Assembly (NCBI RefSeq): GCF_904849725.1
Contig: NC_058519.1
Coordinates: 185,927,703 to 185,991,702 of the forward strand
DNA length: 64,000 nt
DNA from: Hordeum vulgare subsp. vulgare
Taxonomy: Eukaryota > Streptophyta > Magnoliopsida > Poales > Poaceae
Reading direction: 5' to 3'
The notes below the pieces were generated by a model that saw only the letters and a list, made by a program, of their open reading frames with translations, searched no databases and was not told where the DNA came from. How positions within the stretch are numbered: position 1 is the stretch's first letter; each line of letters begins with the position of its first letter. This document shows, piece by piece, positions 23,388 through 35,014 of this stretch. The position numbers and the translations under genes are program-made.

Positions 23388-25480
23388 AGGCGTCTAAGCG
23401 ACATCCGGCGAGTTTGCGACTACATCTTTTCATCATGTCGTCCGGTGGAGATTTGTGCATGGGTCATGAGATCCTCTTCGGCGCACTCTCCTTCATAATC
23501 AACGATTCGGCATGGCTTCAGGATGCGCCCCTCGACGTCGAGGCGCTCCCCAGTCGTGGGGCTACGCACTTCCGTGCTAGCGCCAGCGGCGTCCTTCTTC
23601 TCCAGCAGTCGCCTCCGATGTCGATCCTCGCCCCCATCATGCGCAGCAATAAGCGGTCTCGCCGTCCGCAGCTCCAGCGTTGGGTGTGACACGCCTAGGC
23701 GCGCCAGAACGCTTCCTCTCAAGTGGCGGTCCTCGAGTCGGTCGTGGTCGCGCCGCCGTCCCAGTGCTTGGACTCAGTTCCGACTGAGTTGCCTTCCGAG
23801 TACTTGGGTCGCGGGCCTGCGGCCGAAGTTCTCATGGCCAATTCCCATGAAAGTCCCCGCCAAACTGGTCGGAACGAGCACGAGGTCGGCGAGTCTTCCG
23901 GCGCTCGCCGTTAGCCCCGCCGTTCTGCCAGTCGATGGACTCGCCAGACCAACGTGGAGGTGTTCCGCACGCCCGTCCTCAACCTGGCTGCCGCTGCCAA
24001 GATAGTCGATTCCCTCCAACCGACTGATTCAGAGGCTGGTTGAGGGATCGAGCAGATGTGTGCCCTGTTGCACACGGCACAGCAGCAGAATTCGGCGGTC
24101 TCCCAGTCGCACAACAGGATCCACAACAGTTCTGTTCACGCGAACATGCATCGGTCAGTTTTCAGCCCCGATTCTCATCAGCGACACAGAGGAGGCAGCC
24201 GTTCCATGAATCCCGAAGATCGTCGCCGTTCACGCACCCCTCCGCGGGGTGGGCCCTATGGGCCCTGACATCATGATGATAGGCATTCAGTCGGTCACAC
24301 TTATGATCCAAGGCCCGACGCAAGAGGGTACATCGCCCAGAGGAAGGTCGACAGGAGTCGAGCACACCGTGATGGTCATGATAGAGACCGTCCGATTGGA
24401 AGCAGGACCATCATCTCTGGCCCCGAGTGTTGCAGTCGGGCCATCCGTTCGGCTGACATCCCTCCCAACTTCTGATTGGCGACGGGGATCAGCAAGTTTA
24501 CATGAGAAACCAAGCCAGAAACGTGGTTGGACGACTACCGAGTGGCGATCCAGATCGGTGGTGGAGATGACCAGGTCGCCATGAAACATCTCCCCCTGAT
24601 GCTCGACGGCTCGGCACGTGCGTGGCTGAACCAGTTGGCTCCTTGAAGCATCTACAGCTGGGCAGATCTGGCCCGAGTCTTCATCAGGACCTTCGAGGGC
24701 ACGTGCAAACGCCCTGCTGGTCTCGTGGAGCTCCAGCACTATGTCCAGAAGCAGAATGAACCCCTGCGCGATTTCATCCAGCGTTGGAAAACCCTGTACC
24801 ACACGGTGGAGAATGTCACAGAGCACCAAGTAGTCTGCGCCTTCAAGGCAGGCGTGCGGTACAGAGATCTATACCTGAAGTTCGGTCGGACATGCAACAT
24901 CTCCATGAGCAAGATGATGGAGATAGCGGCACGCTATGCAAATGGCGAAGAAGAGGACCGCATTCGTAGCGGCAAGCACAAAGCAGTCGCCGATGGAGAT
25001 GGGAACAGCACTCGGAAGCAGAAGCAGAAAGCTCCGTCCACTCCACAGGCAAAGGCCGCAGCCGTTACCAATGCCAAGTTCAAGGGCAAGAGGAAGGCTC
25101 AGTTCACCCCCAAGAAGAAGCAGTTCGAAAACCACATCCTGGATCAGCCATGTCCAATCCACACGAAGATGGACGAAGAAGGCAACGCCATATTCCCAAA
25201 GCATTCCACTCGGCAATGTCACCTCCTGATCCAAGGGTTCGGCGAAGGGCAGCCGAGTGAAAAGGACAATGAACAGGATGATGAGGACAAGGAGGATCCG
25301 TTCCCCCAAGTCCATGCAACACTGATGATTTTTGCTGACGTGGAAAGCAAGAGTCGACTGAAGCTGGTGAACAGGGAGGTGAACATGGCCACCCCAACCA
25401 ACCCCACGTTCCTCAAATGGTCTCAGACTGCGATCACCTTTGACCAGTCGGATCATCCAGCACACGTGCCCACCCCAGGG
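23381..25480 (+). pseudogene. gag: gag of element A, broken
   Basis: Gag forms the virus-like particle that packages the RNA. The N-terminal third (23381-24480) is disrupted by stops and frame changes and carries no clear domain. The retrotransposon gag domain is visible from about 24600: RAWLNQLAP, one TGA, SWADLARVFIRTFEGTCKRP, then an open frame from 24725 with LRDFIQRWKTLYHTVENV and AFKAGVRYRDL. A lysine-rich tail (about 25010-25130) follows. A CPIHTK motif lies at about 25150. The frame continues into the protease. Start at ATG 23381 (in the priming site) or 23435 is uncertain. Confidence 0.75.
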
Positions 25481-25927
25481 AGGCAGGCTCTGGTCGTCGA
25501 CCCGGTGGTGGAAGGAGTCCGACTGCGCAAAGTCCTCATGGACGGCGGCAGCGGCTTGAATATCATGTACGCTGACACTCTGAAGGGGATGGGCATTCCG
25601 ATGTCCAAACTTAGCGAGAGCAGCATGCAGTTCCACGGAGTCGTCCCCGGATGAAAGGCCAAGTCACTCGGCCAGATCGCGTTGGACGTTGTTTTCGGCT
25701 CCGACAAGAACTTCCGCAAGGAAAAACTGACATTCGACGTGGTGGATTTCCAGAGTGCGTACCACGCAATTCTGGGCCGTCCGGCGTATGCGCGTTTCAT
25801 GGCTCGTCCATGTTACGTGTACCTGAAGCTGAAGATGCCAGGTCCCAAAGGTGTGATCACTGTCACAGGCAATCGGCAGCGAGCCGAGGAGTGTCTGCAG
25901 CAGGGGTCGAGGATCGCCGATCAGTAG
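25481..25927 (+). pseudogene. pol: aspartic protease of element A
   Basis: The retroviral-type protease would process the polyprotein. The catalytic motif DGGS is intact at 25541-25552 within KVLMDGGSGLNIMY. The frame is in phase with the end of gag, is cut by TGA at 25652-25654 (probably an Arg codon CGA changed to TGA), then continues through RPAYARFMARPCYVYLKLKM to TAG at 25925-25927. A one-base frameshift near 25970 separates it from reverse transcriptase. Confidence 0.8.
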
Positions 25928-26109
25928 ATGGCTATCCTCGAGCTGGACGAGTACAAGAAGACAGTCACCCCGCTGAGTTGATGCGTTCGAAGAAGCCAGC
26001 TATGGAGTCTGCGTTCCAGTCGGCGGGAGACACGAAGAAGGTCAGCATCCACCCGACAGACGACACCGCTGCCCCGACAAACATCTCCACCACCCTTGAT
26101 CCAAAATAG

Positions 26110-28173
26110 GAAGCCGAGCTCATCCAATTCCTCCGTGAGAACTGGGACATTTTCGCATGGAAGCCCGCTGACATGCCAGGTGTACCCAGGGAGTTGGTTG
26201 AGCACCGACTGCATGTGGATCCCGTTGCTCGACCCGTCAGAGAGCGCCTGCGCCGGTCCGCCGCGCACAAGAGGAAAGCAATCCGAGAGGAGGTGTTTAA
26301 ACTGTTGGCGGCCAACTTCATTGGCGAGGTACACCACTCCGAGTGGCTCGCCAATGTTGTCGTGGTGCCCAAGAAGGACAAGTCTCTCCGAATGTGCATC
26401 GACTTCAAGCATCTCAATAAGGTCTGCCCGAAAGACCATTTCCCGCTCCCCCGCATTGAGCAAATTGTCGATTCGACTACGGGTTGCGAGCGTTTGTCAT
26501 TCCTTGATGCCTACTCGGGCTATCATCAGATCCGTCTGTATGGCCTCGATGAATTAAAAACAGCCTTCATCACCCCATTTGGGTGCTTCTGCTACATCAC
26601 TATGCCATTCGGTTTGAAGAATGCAGGAGCAACTTTTATGCGCATGATCCAAAAATGCCTCCTTGACCAGATCGGTCGGAATGTGGAGGCGTATATGGAT
26701 GATATTGTAGTCAAGTCACGCAAAGGTTCCGACCTGCTGACTGACTTGGCAGAAACATTCGCCAACCTTCGTAGGTACGATATCAAGCTCAACCCTGCCA
26801 AGTGTTCATTCGGTGTTCCCAGCGGAAAGTTACTCGGTTTCTTCGTTTCCGAACGAGGGATCGATGTCAACCCCGAAAACATCGGGACCATCGTCCGAAT
26901 GGAGCGGCCGGTCAGAATACACGATGTTCAAAGGCTCACAGGTTGCCTAGCGGCTTTGAGTAGGTTTATCAGTCGACTTGGCGAGAAGGCGCTACCTCTG
27001 TACCGACTCATGAAGAAATCAGATACTTTCGAGTGGACAGACGAAGCCCAAATTGTATTCGACGACCTCAAAGCCCTGCTTTCCACCCGGCCGGTTCTTA
27101 CTGCCCCGCTCAGTAAAGAACCCCTTCTTCTGTACATCGCGGCTACAAATCATGTCGTCAGCACTGTTCTCACAGTCGAACGTGAAGAAGAAGGCAAAGC
27201 ACACAAGGTTTAGTGGCCAGTGTATTATGTCTCCGAAGTCCTGACTCCTTCCAAGCAGGGGTATCCCCATTGTCAAAAGCTTATTTACGGGATCTACATG
27301 ACTGCGAAGAAGGTGGCTCATTATTTCCAAGACCACTCAGTGTCTGTCGTTTCTGATGCTCCGTTGTCGGAAATCCTCCACAATCGAGACGCATCCGGCC
27401 GAGTGGCAAAGTGGGAAATGGAGATGTTATACTGCGACATCAAGTTCGAAGCCAAGAAGGCTATAAAGTCTCAAGCTCTGGCTGACTTCATAGCAGAATC
27501 GGTAGAACAACAGCAACCGACTCACATCTACTCGGCTCATTGGACAATGTTCTTCGATGGGTCCAAGATGTTGAATGGCTCCGGCGCTGGCGTAGTGATC
27601 ATATCGCCAAAAGGTGATAAACTCAAGTACGTGTTGCAGATACATTTTGATTCCTCCAACAACGAGGCAGAGTATGAAGCTCTCCTTTATGGATTGCGCA
27701 TGGCCATCACACTCGGCGTCCGTCGCCTGATGGTTTATGGCGATTCAGATTTTGTGGTTAATCAAGTAATGAAGGAGTGGGATGTAAGGAACCCCACCAT
27801 GACTTCATACTGCAACGCAGTGAGGAAGCCCGAGAAGAAGTTTGAAGGTCTGGAACTCCACCATGTTCCGCGACTGAAAAACCAAGCGGGTGATGAATTG
27901 GCGAAACTTGGATCCACTCGGAGACCAGGCCCGAGTGATGTCTGCCTCGAGCACCTGCACCTTCCCTCAGTTAAAGAAGATCCTTTCACAGAGGAACCAG
28001 TACAACCAAAGAGCTCGACAGATCCGACTGAAGTCGAGGTCCCCGCTGTGGTTGATTTGATCATGGAGATTCTTGCTCTCATGCCCGATTGGACTGTGCC
28101 GTTCATTGCGTACATCCTGAGGCAAGAGTTACCGGAGGACAAAGTCCAAGCAAGGCAGATCGTCCGCAGGTAG
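26110..28173 (+). pseudogene. pol: reverse transcriptase and RNase H of element A
   Basis: A single frame encodes RT then RNase H. RT motifs are MPGVPREL (26173), MCIDFKHLNKVCPKDHFPLP, FLDAYSGYHQI, MPFGLKNAGATF and the intact catalytic AYMDDIVV (YMDD 26692-26703). One TAG at 27211-27213 cuts the frame. RNase H follows with FFDGSKMLNGSGAG (first Asp 27556), NNEAEYEALLYGL and VYGDSDFVVNQV, so the catalytic acidic residues are present. The frame ends at TAG 28171-28173. Only two in-frame nonsense codons bound a ~2-kb region, making this the best preserved pol of the two Gypsy elements. Confidence 0.9.
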
Positions 28174-29315
28174 AAATCTTTCACTGTCATTGATGGTCAG
28201 TTGTACAAGGAAAGTGTTTCAGGCGTCCTTCAACGATGCATCTCCCCTGAGGAGGGATAGCTAATCCTGGAAGAAACTCACTCGGGAACCTGCGGCCATC
28301 ATGCCTCTTCAAGAGCAATCGTCGCCAAAGCATTCAGAGCTGGTTTCTTCTGGTTGCAGGCGAATGAAACAGCGAAGGATATGGTCGACAGATGCGAAGG
28401 CTGTCAGTTCTACTCGAACAAGTCCCACAAGCCAACATCTAGACAATCCCTCTTGTTTGGCCATTTGCAGTATGGGGATTAGATACAGTTGGTCCATTCA
28501 GGACAGGCCAAGGGGGATTCACACATCTGTTGGTGTGAGTCGACAAGTTCACCAAGTGGATTGAAGCCAAGCCCAACAAGAAGCTCGATGCCCTTACGGC
28601 CATCAAGTTTGTCAGGGACATCATCTCCAGATTCGAGGTACCACGCAGCATAATCACTGACAATGGCACAAACTTTGACTCGGACAGACTCAAGGGTTTC
28701 TGTACATGCCAAGGTATCCGAGTGGATTTTGCGTTTGTGGTGCATCCCCAAACAAACGGGCAAGCAGAGTGGGCGAATGGACTTATTCTTCAAGGGTTGC
28801 AACCTCGACTCCTGCGGGAAGTTGGACATGCCGTCGTCGCATGGGTCACCGAGCTGCCTTTGGTGTTGTGGGGCCTCCGCACAACTCCAAATAGATCTAC
28901 AGGGCGATCCCCGTTCTTCATCGTTTATGAAGCAGAGGCAGTCCTTCCGAGTGACTTGCTTCACAACTCTCCATGAGTCGGACTCTTCTCCGAAGCCGAA
29001 GTAGAGCAAGCTAGGCAAGATGGAGTGGATCTTCAAAAAGTGGAGCGCGAGATGGCACTAACTCGCTCAACCATTTATCAACAAGATCTGCGGCGTTTCC
29101 ACGCGCGACACGTCGGGAGTCGTACATTCCAAGCAGGCGACCTGGTGCTCCGAGTGGATCAGCAGAGACCTCACAAGTTGGCTCCCGCCTGGGAAGGACC
29201 CTTCATCATCTCCAAGGTGCTGAACAACGGAGCATATCGACTCTACAACCTCGACACGGAAACGGACGAGCCGCGAGCATGGAACGGAGATCTTCTGAAG
29301 CGCTTCTACACGTGA
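28174..29315 (+). pseudogene. pol: integrase of element A
   Basis: The N-terminal HHCC zinc-binding domain is recognisable (HSGTCGHH, DRCEGCQ). The core keeps the DDE triad: Asp in GLDTVGPF (28482), Asp in ITDNGTNF (28659) and Glu in NGQAEWANG (28767), with 35 residues between the last two. The C-terminal part has FHARHVGSRTFQAGDLVLR and WEGPFIISKVL and ends TGA at 29313-29315. Stops at about 28258, 28544 and 28978 and a frameshift near 28442 disable it. Confidence 0.85.
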
Positions 29316-29437
29316 ACGCCGACTAAGGCAATGTAAAGAACAAGTATCTTTGAAGTAATACAAAGAAGATTGATTTTTTGCAAATTCAAAATTCTTCCGC
29401 GTCGGCAGACTCCGGTCTAAAAAATAAAAAATTTGCT

Positions 29438-30481
29438 CCGAGTGCGCACTAAACGTCGCACTCGGGGACTTAGCTACGATCCAGAATTGCCTGAGTACAA
29501 ACTCTCTCCGTGTGTGCACTAAATATCGCACTCGGGGACTTAGCTGCGATCCAGAATCGCCTAAGTACAAACTTTCTCCAAGTGTGCACTAAACGTCACA
29601 CTCGGGGACTTAGCTACGATCCAGAATCGCCTAAGTACAAACTTTCTCTGAGTGTTAACTAATCGTCACACTCGGGGACTTAGCTGCGATCCAGAATCAC
29701 CTAAGTACAAACTTTCTTCGAGTGTGAACTAATCGTCGCACTCGGGGACTTAGCTGCGATCCAGAATCGCCTAAGTACAAACTCTCTCCGAGTGTGCACT
29801 AAACGTCGCACTCTGGGACTTAGCTGCGATCCAGAATCGCCTAAGTACAAACTCTCTCCGAGTGTGCACTAAAACGTCGCACTCGGGGAGTTAGCTGCGA
29901 TCCGGAATCGCCTAAGTACAAACCTTCTCCGAGTGTGCACTAAACGCCGCACTCGGGGACTTAGTTGCGATCCAGAATCGCCTAAGTACAAACCTTCTCC
30001 GAGTGTGCACTAAACGCCGCACTCGGGGACTTAGCTGCGATCCAGAATCGCCTAAGTACAAACCTTCTCCGAGTGTGCACTAAACGCCGCACTCGAGGAC
30101 TTAGTTGCGATCCAGAATTGCCTAAGGACAAACCTTCTCCGAGTGTGCACTAAACGCCGCACTCAGGGACTTAGCTGCGATCCAGAATCACCTAAGTACA
30201 AACCTTCTCCGGGTGTGCACTAAACGCCGCACTCGGGGACTTAGCTGCGATCCAGAATCGCCTAAGTACAAACCTTCTTCGAGTGTGCACTAAACGCCGC
30301 ACTCGGGGACTTAGCTGCGATCCAGAATCGCCTAAGTACAAACCTTCTCCGAGTGTGCACTAAACGACGCACTCGGAGACTTAGCTGCGATCCAGAATCG
30401 CCTAAGTACAAACCCTCTCCGAGTGTACACTAAACGTCACACTCGGGGACTTAGCTGCGATCAAGAATCGCCTAAGTAAAA
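29438..30481 (+). repeat. 70-bp tandem array, about 15 copies (element A)
   Basis: Fifteen ~70-bp units follow the integrase. Each contains an inverted repeat (CCGAGTG ... CACTCGG, ~13-bp loop) immediately followed by GGGGACTTAG, then GATCCAGAATCGCCTAAG. Units differ by a few substitutions. The G-rich part resembles the polypurine tract of the element (CATTCGGGGACTAA at 35001-35014). Tandem repeats in this position are a known property of Tat-type elements. Confidence 0.95.
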
Positions 30482-30986
30482 AGCTCCCTTCGAGTGTATC
30501 CTATAGATCCACTCGGAGGCTTAGCAGACCCTCATGGAGGCTCATGTAGATGTGAAGACAACTGACAATTACATGAGTCGCAACTCGTTGCGAGTGCGAC
30601 CTTACAGTCGCGCTCGAGGACTTAGCTGCGATCAAGAATCGCCTAAGTAAAAAGTTTCCTTCGAGTGTATCCTAGAGATCCACTCGGAGGCTTGGCAGAC
30701 CCTCGTTGAGGCTCATGTGGATGTGAAGAGAACTGACAACCACATGCTCCGCATGTTTGCCATTGGCTTCACCAAGAAATGCCAAACAGAAACCACGAGT
30801 CAAAATCATGTCAAAAAATTTTTTGGCGAATGAAGAGCAACATATTCGATTCGAATTCAAAGTTGGTTCAATGATAGTCGGCTCGGTGTAGATCAAGCTT
30901 ATCCACACCGAACCACGAATGTCATGGCCAACCGCAGTGGCCAAAGTTTGATACAGATACCACTCGGCATACCGAGGTAAAGTTTT
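30482..30986 (+). repeat. degenerate ~171-bp repeat and spacer (element A)
   Basis: The sequence AAGTAAAAAG followed by TTCGAGTGTATCCTA recurs at about 30474 and 30645, so a longer unit (~171 bp) that includes one variant of the 70-bp repeat is partly duplicated. No coding sequence is seen before the antisense gene ends at 30987. Confidence 0.6.
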
Positions 30987-33900
30987 TCAAGCGTCGTCAG
31001 GACTGGCACCAGGACTAGCAGGCTCCACAAAAGTGTCAAGGTCGATCCCGTCTACGATGCGACTGGCGGTCTCAAGGAAGGTCTCCATGAAATCTTTGAA
31101 TCGAAGCTTCTTCGTGTTGGCGACCTGCAACGCCTTCAGCTTCTCTTTGCGAGCTTCCTTGCAGTGCACTCGGACCAGCGATAGTGCCACGTCCGCACCA
31201 CAATGAGCGGCAGACTTCTTCCACGCCTGCACTGGGTTCGGGACGTCCTCCAGCCGAGTCATCAACCCTTCTATCTCCCGCCGGGAATCGTCATCGGGCC
31301 ACAGCTCCTTGTCGATTCGGCCGATGACTTCTCTCAGGCGGCCGATGAAAGGTCCCACCCTGCCAAGGCAAATGTGCACTCGGAGCATGTCTCGATTGGC
31401 TTCGTCGCTGAGTGGAACGTTCGGAATAACTGACCGCTCAATGTCAGCTGCTTCAGCCTCAGCGTCCATACAAAAGTCTGCAAAGACAACACGCGCAGAA
31501 AGTAAGCGCAGAATGACATACAAGGTCAAGAAACACTCGGAAAAAACTTACCACCGAGCAGTGCAATCATCTTCTTTGCCCAGTCGCTGACGTACTTCTC
31601 CTGCGATATACATCGACTGTTCATCAACTTCATCTGACTCATCAGTTCAGTTCTTTGTTTGCCCATTTTCTCAATTTCGGCCACCAGCGCCTTGTTCGCC
31701 TCACGAGACTCCTCCAAGGACTTCTCTCGGTCAGCAAGAGCCTCCTTCACACCACCTAAGTCATTCACAGCTGCCTCCAATTTCGCAGCAAGCTGAATAT
31801 TTTCAGCCTTCAGAGCATTATATGTTGATCCCAGTTCGCAAGTCTTCTGCAAATCAGCGCGAAGAGAAGGTCAGACACATTCAACAAGGAAAACAATAAA
31901 AGCTCAAAGTTCTTCAGACCCCTGCCGACGCAAGCAGTCGACAGCGGTCTCGGGGACTACACCCAGTGGGTTCACTGAGAGTGACCCCACTGGCATGAAG
32001 CTCGAATAGGTTCGCCCTATTGAGCTACATGACAAAAACAAGCCTATGAGGCTACTATTACCCGACCTGAGTAAAACTACTCTCGGGGACTACTTCCAGT
32101 GGGTGTATTCCGAGTGCCCCCACTGGTACCATTCGGGCAGATCAGTTCTGATCCGATCAAGTCAAAAAATATATATATATAAAGACAACTGTCGGTGCAA
32201 GCACTCGACAGAAGTCTCGGGGACTACACCCACTGGGTTCACTCGGAGTGAACCCACTACAAAATAATACTACTATATCCGAGTCTATCACTTCAACCCC
32301 TAGTGGGTTACAAGAGGAAAGTAAACACTTACTAGTGCACTTACTCGGATATCGTCCCGGAGCTCCAAGCTTCTCTTGTACAAAGATGCGACGGAGTCGT
32401 ACGCTCCCTTGGCATCACCCACCATCAACTCAGCCTGCACCATGGCCTCCTTGGCAGCTCCCACTTGGTCTTCCGGGAGGTGTCGGGCGTCGTACTGGAC
32501 GGTCGATGGACCCGGCACGACAGGAGAATCCTTGGGCATCCCAAGTCCCACTCCAGTCGGTTCTGCCGCGAGGGACACCGTCTCAGTCGATGGCATCGTC
32601 TCGGTCGGCGGTGCGTCCGTGGCGGGACCTACAGCAGATGGAACAGCCTCAAGGACAGGCGCCAAAGCTTGCCCTGACCTCTTCTGGTCATCCTCCTCCA
32701 GATGAATCACCTCTGAAGGAAGCCCAACTGAACAACATGAGATTACAGAAAAAGGGCAAGATTAAAGACAGAATTCGCGAAACAATAATGCAAACTCTCG
32801 GAGTCGTCTCAACGTACCTTGCTGGGATGTAGCCACGTTATCTGTATCCATGGGATCGTCTTCCTGGCGTGGCAGAGAGGTGGCGGAGGTAGCAGCTCTA
32901 TCGAGTAAAATCCACTCGACCAATAAGCATGAGTTCAATCAAATACAGAAAGAAGATAGGAGAACAAGACACTTACGCTGAGGCGACGGGAACAACGATC
33001 CTCATCCGAGGCAAAGCTTTCCGAGGCTTAGATCCACTCGGTTTGGCTGCCTTGGAAGGTTGGTCCGTGGGCTCGGCAGCAGTGTCCCTGGTCCTCTTCA
33101 TGCTCTGGGCACTCGGAGCCATGGGAGGAGCTGGCGGGTCATTCGGAGCCACTGGAGGAGCTGGCGAGGCACTCGGGGCCGCTGGAGGAGCCGACGGAGT
33201 CACGGGCTCGTGACGGCGCTTAGTTCGAGGCTCTGGTGGTGGGGGTGGCGAGCTCTGCTCCCCAACTTCCCCCTCCTGCTCTTCGGTCTCCTCCTCCGTC
33301 TCCCCACTGTCAGAGACATACTCGACGCTGTCCACGCTGCCCTCCTGGCTGCCTTCCTCTTCCTCAGCTGGATTCCCGTTCGAAACGGGAGAATACCAGT
33401 TGGTCCACGCGTGCACAAAATACAGTCGACAACATCAGACGTCAGACAGTGATACAAGAAAAAGCGATGAATCTAATAGGATTGAAAGCACTCGACAAGA
33501 TATGCTCACCTCATTCGGAGGAGGGTTGTCAGCGCAGAAGGGTTTCACTCGCCGGGCTCCTCTGGGGTTATCGCGGGCGCCTGTGATGCTGTGGACCCAC
33601 GCCATCACAACTTCCCTGGTCACGCATTCGGGATGAGTCCGAGTGGAGTCCCCAGGCCCCGCATAGTGCCACATGGCGTGGTGTCGAACTTGCAGAGGCT
33701 GGATGCGCCGACCCAGAAAAGTCTCCAGCAAATCCGTGCCGGTGACTCCCTTGCGGACGACATCTATCAGCGCCTCGACCAGAGGTTGGATCTGGATCTT
33801 TTCCATCTTCGTGAGCGCAAGCTACCTGGGCGGAGCCGGTCGGTCTAGGCTAAAAGGTGGCAGCCCAGTTGCAGCATTCGGACAAGCAACATCCTGGCAA

Positions 33901-34492
33901 TAGAACCAAGTCGACTGCCAGTTCCTAACGGACTCGGACAATTGAAGAGCGGGGTAGCTACTTTTGTTTTTCTTCTGGAAGCCTAAGCCCCCGCAGAGCT
34001 GGAGGTATGAGTTTTATCGTCCGACTGGCTAAGTTTTTTGACAGTCTGGGATCTAGCAGAGAAGATGTACTTAAAGATCCCCCAATGGGGAGGACAACCG
34101 ATAAAGTACTCGCAAAGTACTACGAACGCAGAGAGATAAGCTATCGTGTTGGGAGGAAAATGACGGAGCTGCACCCCGAAGTGGTTCATGATACCTCTGA
34201 AGAAGGGATGAGGAGGCAGAGAGAAGCCCCGATACACGTGACTGAGCAGCAAGACACGCTCTCCCTCCTGCGGCGATGGCTCCGTCTCGCCCTCCGCCGG
34301 CAGCCTCCCCGACTTGTTGGCAATCATGCCTTGCTCCACCAGCTCCAGCAGGTCGTCCATCGTCACCGTGGAGGGGAGGAAATCCCCCTGGATCCAACCC
34401 GCCGGCAGTGCCCGCTGTCGCTGCTGAGCAGGAGCCGCCGCCTTCTTCTTCTTCTTCTGCGACTCGAGCTTGCTCGTCTGCCCCTTCGTCAT
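30987..34492 (-). pseudogene. antisense multi-exon extra gene of element A
   Basis: Minus-strand gene between integrase and 3' LTR. Proposed exons: 34492-33510 (ATG 34492; 'putative gypsy-type transposon' domain, motifs SLPPHPFFRGIMNHFG, YLSAFVVLCEYF, STWFYCQDVACP), about 33370-32977 (acidic then Pro/Ala-rich), 32897-32818, 32727-32345, 31846-31552 (coiled coil) and 31477-30987 (ELWPDDDSRREIEGLM, AWKKSAAHCGADVALSLV). The five introns begin GT; four end in a clear AG. A frameshift near 34010 and a TAG near 33828 break exon 1. Function is unknown; the family is known as an antisense extra ORF of Tat elements and has no retroviral counterpart. Confidence 0.75.
31949..32255 (+). repeat. three hairpin modules in an intron of the A antisense gene
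   Basis: CTCGGGGACTAC or a close variant recurs at about 31949, 32083 and 32217. Each is followed within a few bases by an inverted repeat: 31963-31993 (14-bp arms, one mismatch, 3-base loop), 32096-32126 (imperfect) and 32235-32255 (9-bp perfect arms). They lie in the intron 32344-31847, just upstream of the coiled-coil exon. Confidence 0.75.
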
Positions 34493-34618
34493 GGCGGAGG
34501 CAGCAGATCCGCAGGGGAGGAGAGGAAGGAGAAGGCTTGGAGCACGCAAGGAGCTGCAGAGAAGCGGGGAGAGTGCGAGTAAACAGGGGGGCGCAACGAG
34601 AAACCCTCGCTTGGGAGG

Positions 34619-34627
34619 TTTAAGTAA
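34619..34627 (-). promoter_or_regulatory. weak TATA-like motif for the A antisense gene
   Basis: The minus strand reads TTACTTAAA about 130 bp upstream of ATG 34492, followed by a CT-rich leader. It is a poor TATA match but sits at the same distance as in B1 and B2. Confidence 0.3.
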
Positions 34628-35000
34628 GCTTCCGACTGGGTCACTAACAGGTGTCCCCGAAATCTTATCCCCCGACCGGCTGATGCGATATTAGTGGAGG
34701 AGATAAAGGCGCGGTAATCGAGGCGGCATCCCCGAAACTACTCGATGACGATGTCGTCATCCCCGCTGAGCGCGCGACAACCGAAATTTGAGGATCCCGG
34801 AAAATCCGCCGCTGTCAGTTGACTGGTCACGTTGAAAGATTCCGCGGAAGCACTCGGTCTCTGACGGTTCGTTTCACGGATATATCCACTCGAATCACTG
34901 GTCAAGAGGATAAAATGGATCGAGGCAAACAACGCCAAAGTCGCATCCATACCAGTCGGATCCATACTCCAAGCATCACTTCGTCGTTCCAACCCCGATC

Positions 35001-35014
35001 CATTCGGGGACTAA
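35001..35014 (+). promoter_or_regulatory. polypurine tract of element A
   Basis: CATTCGGGGACTAA directly precedes the 3' LTR. Its core TCGGGGACT also occurs in the tandem arrays of this element. Confidence 0.7.

Noticed and set aside
24869..25636. 255-codon minus-strand open frame
   Set aside because: It is the complement of the gag-protease frame of element A, which has clear domain motifs; the minus frame has none.
29438..30481. Regular ~70-bp repeats resembling a CRISPR-type array
   Set aside because: Units are contiguous, with no unique spacers, and lie in a plant retrotransposon; they are ordinary tandem repeats.
34007..34582. 191-codon plus-strand open frame with Arg/Leu-rich product
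   Set aside because: It is the complement of exon 1 of the antisense gene of element A, whose domain is recognisable.
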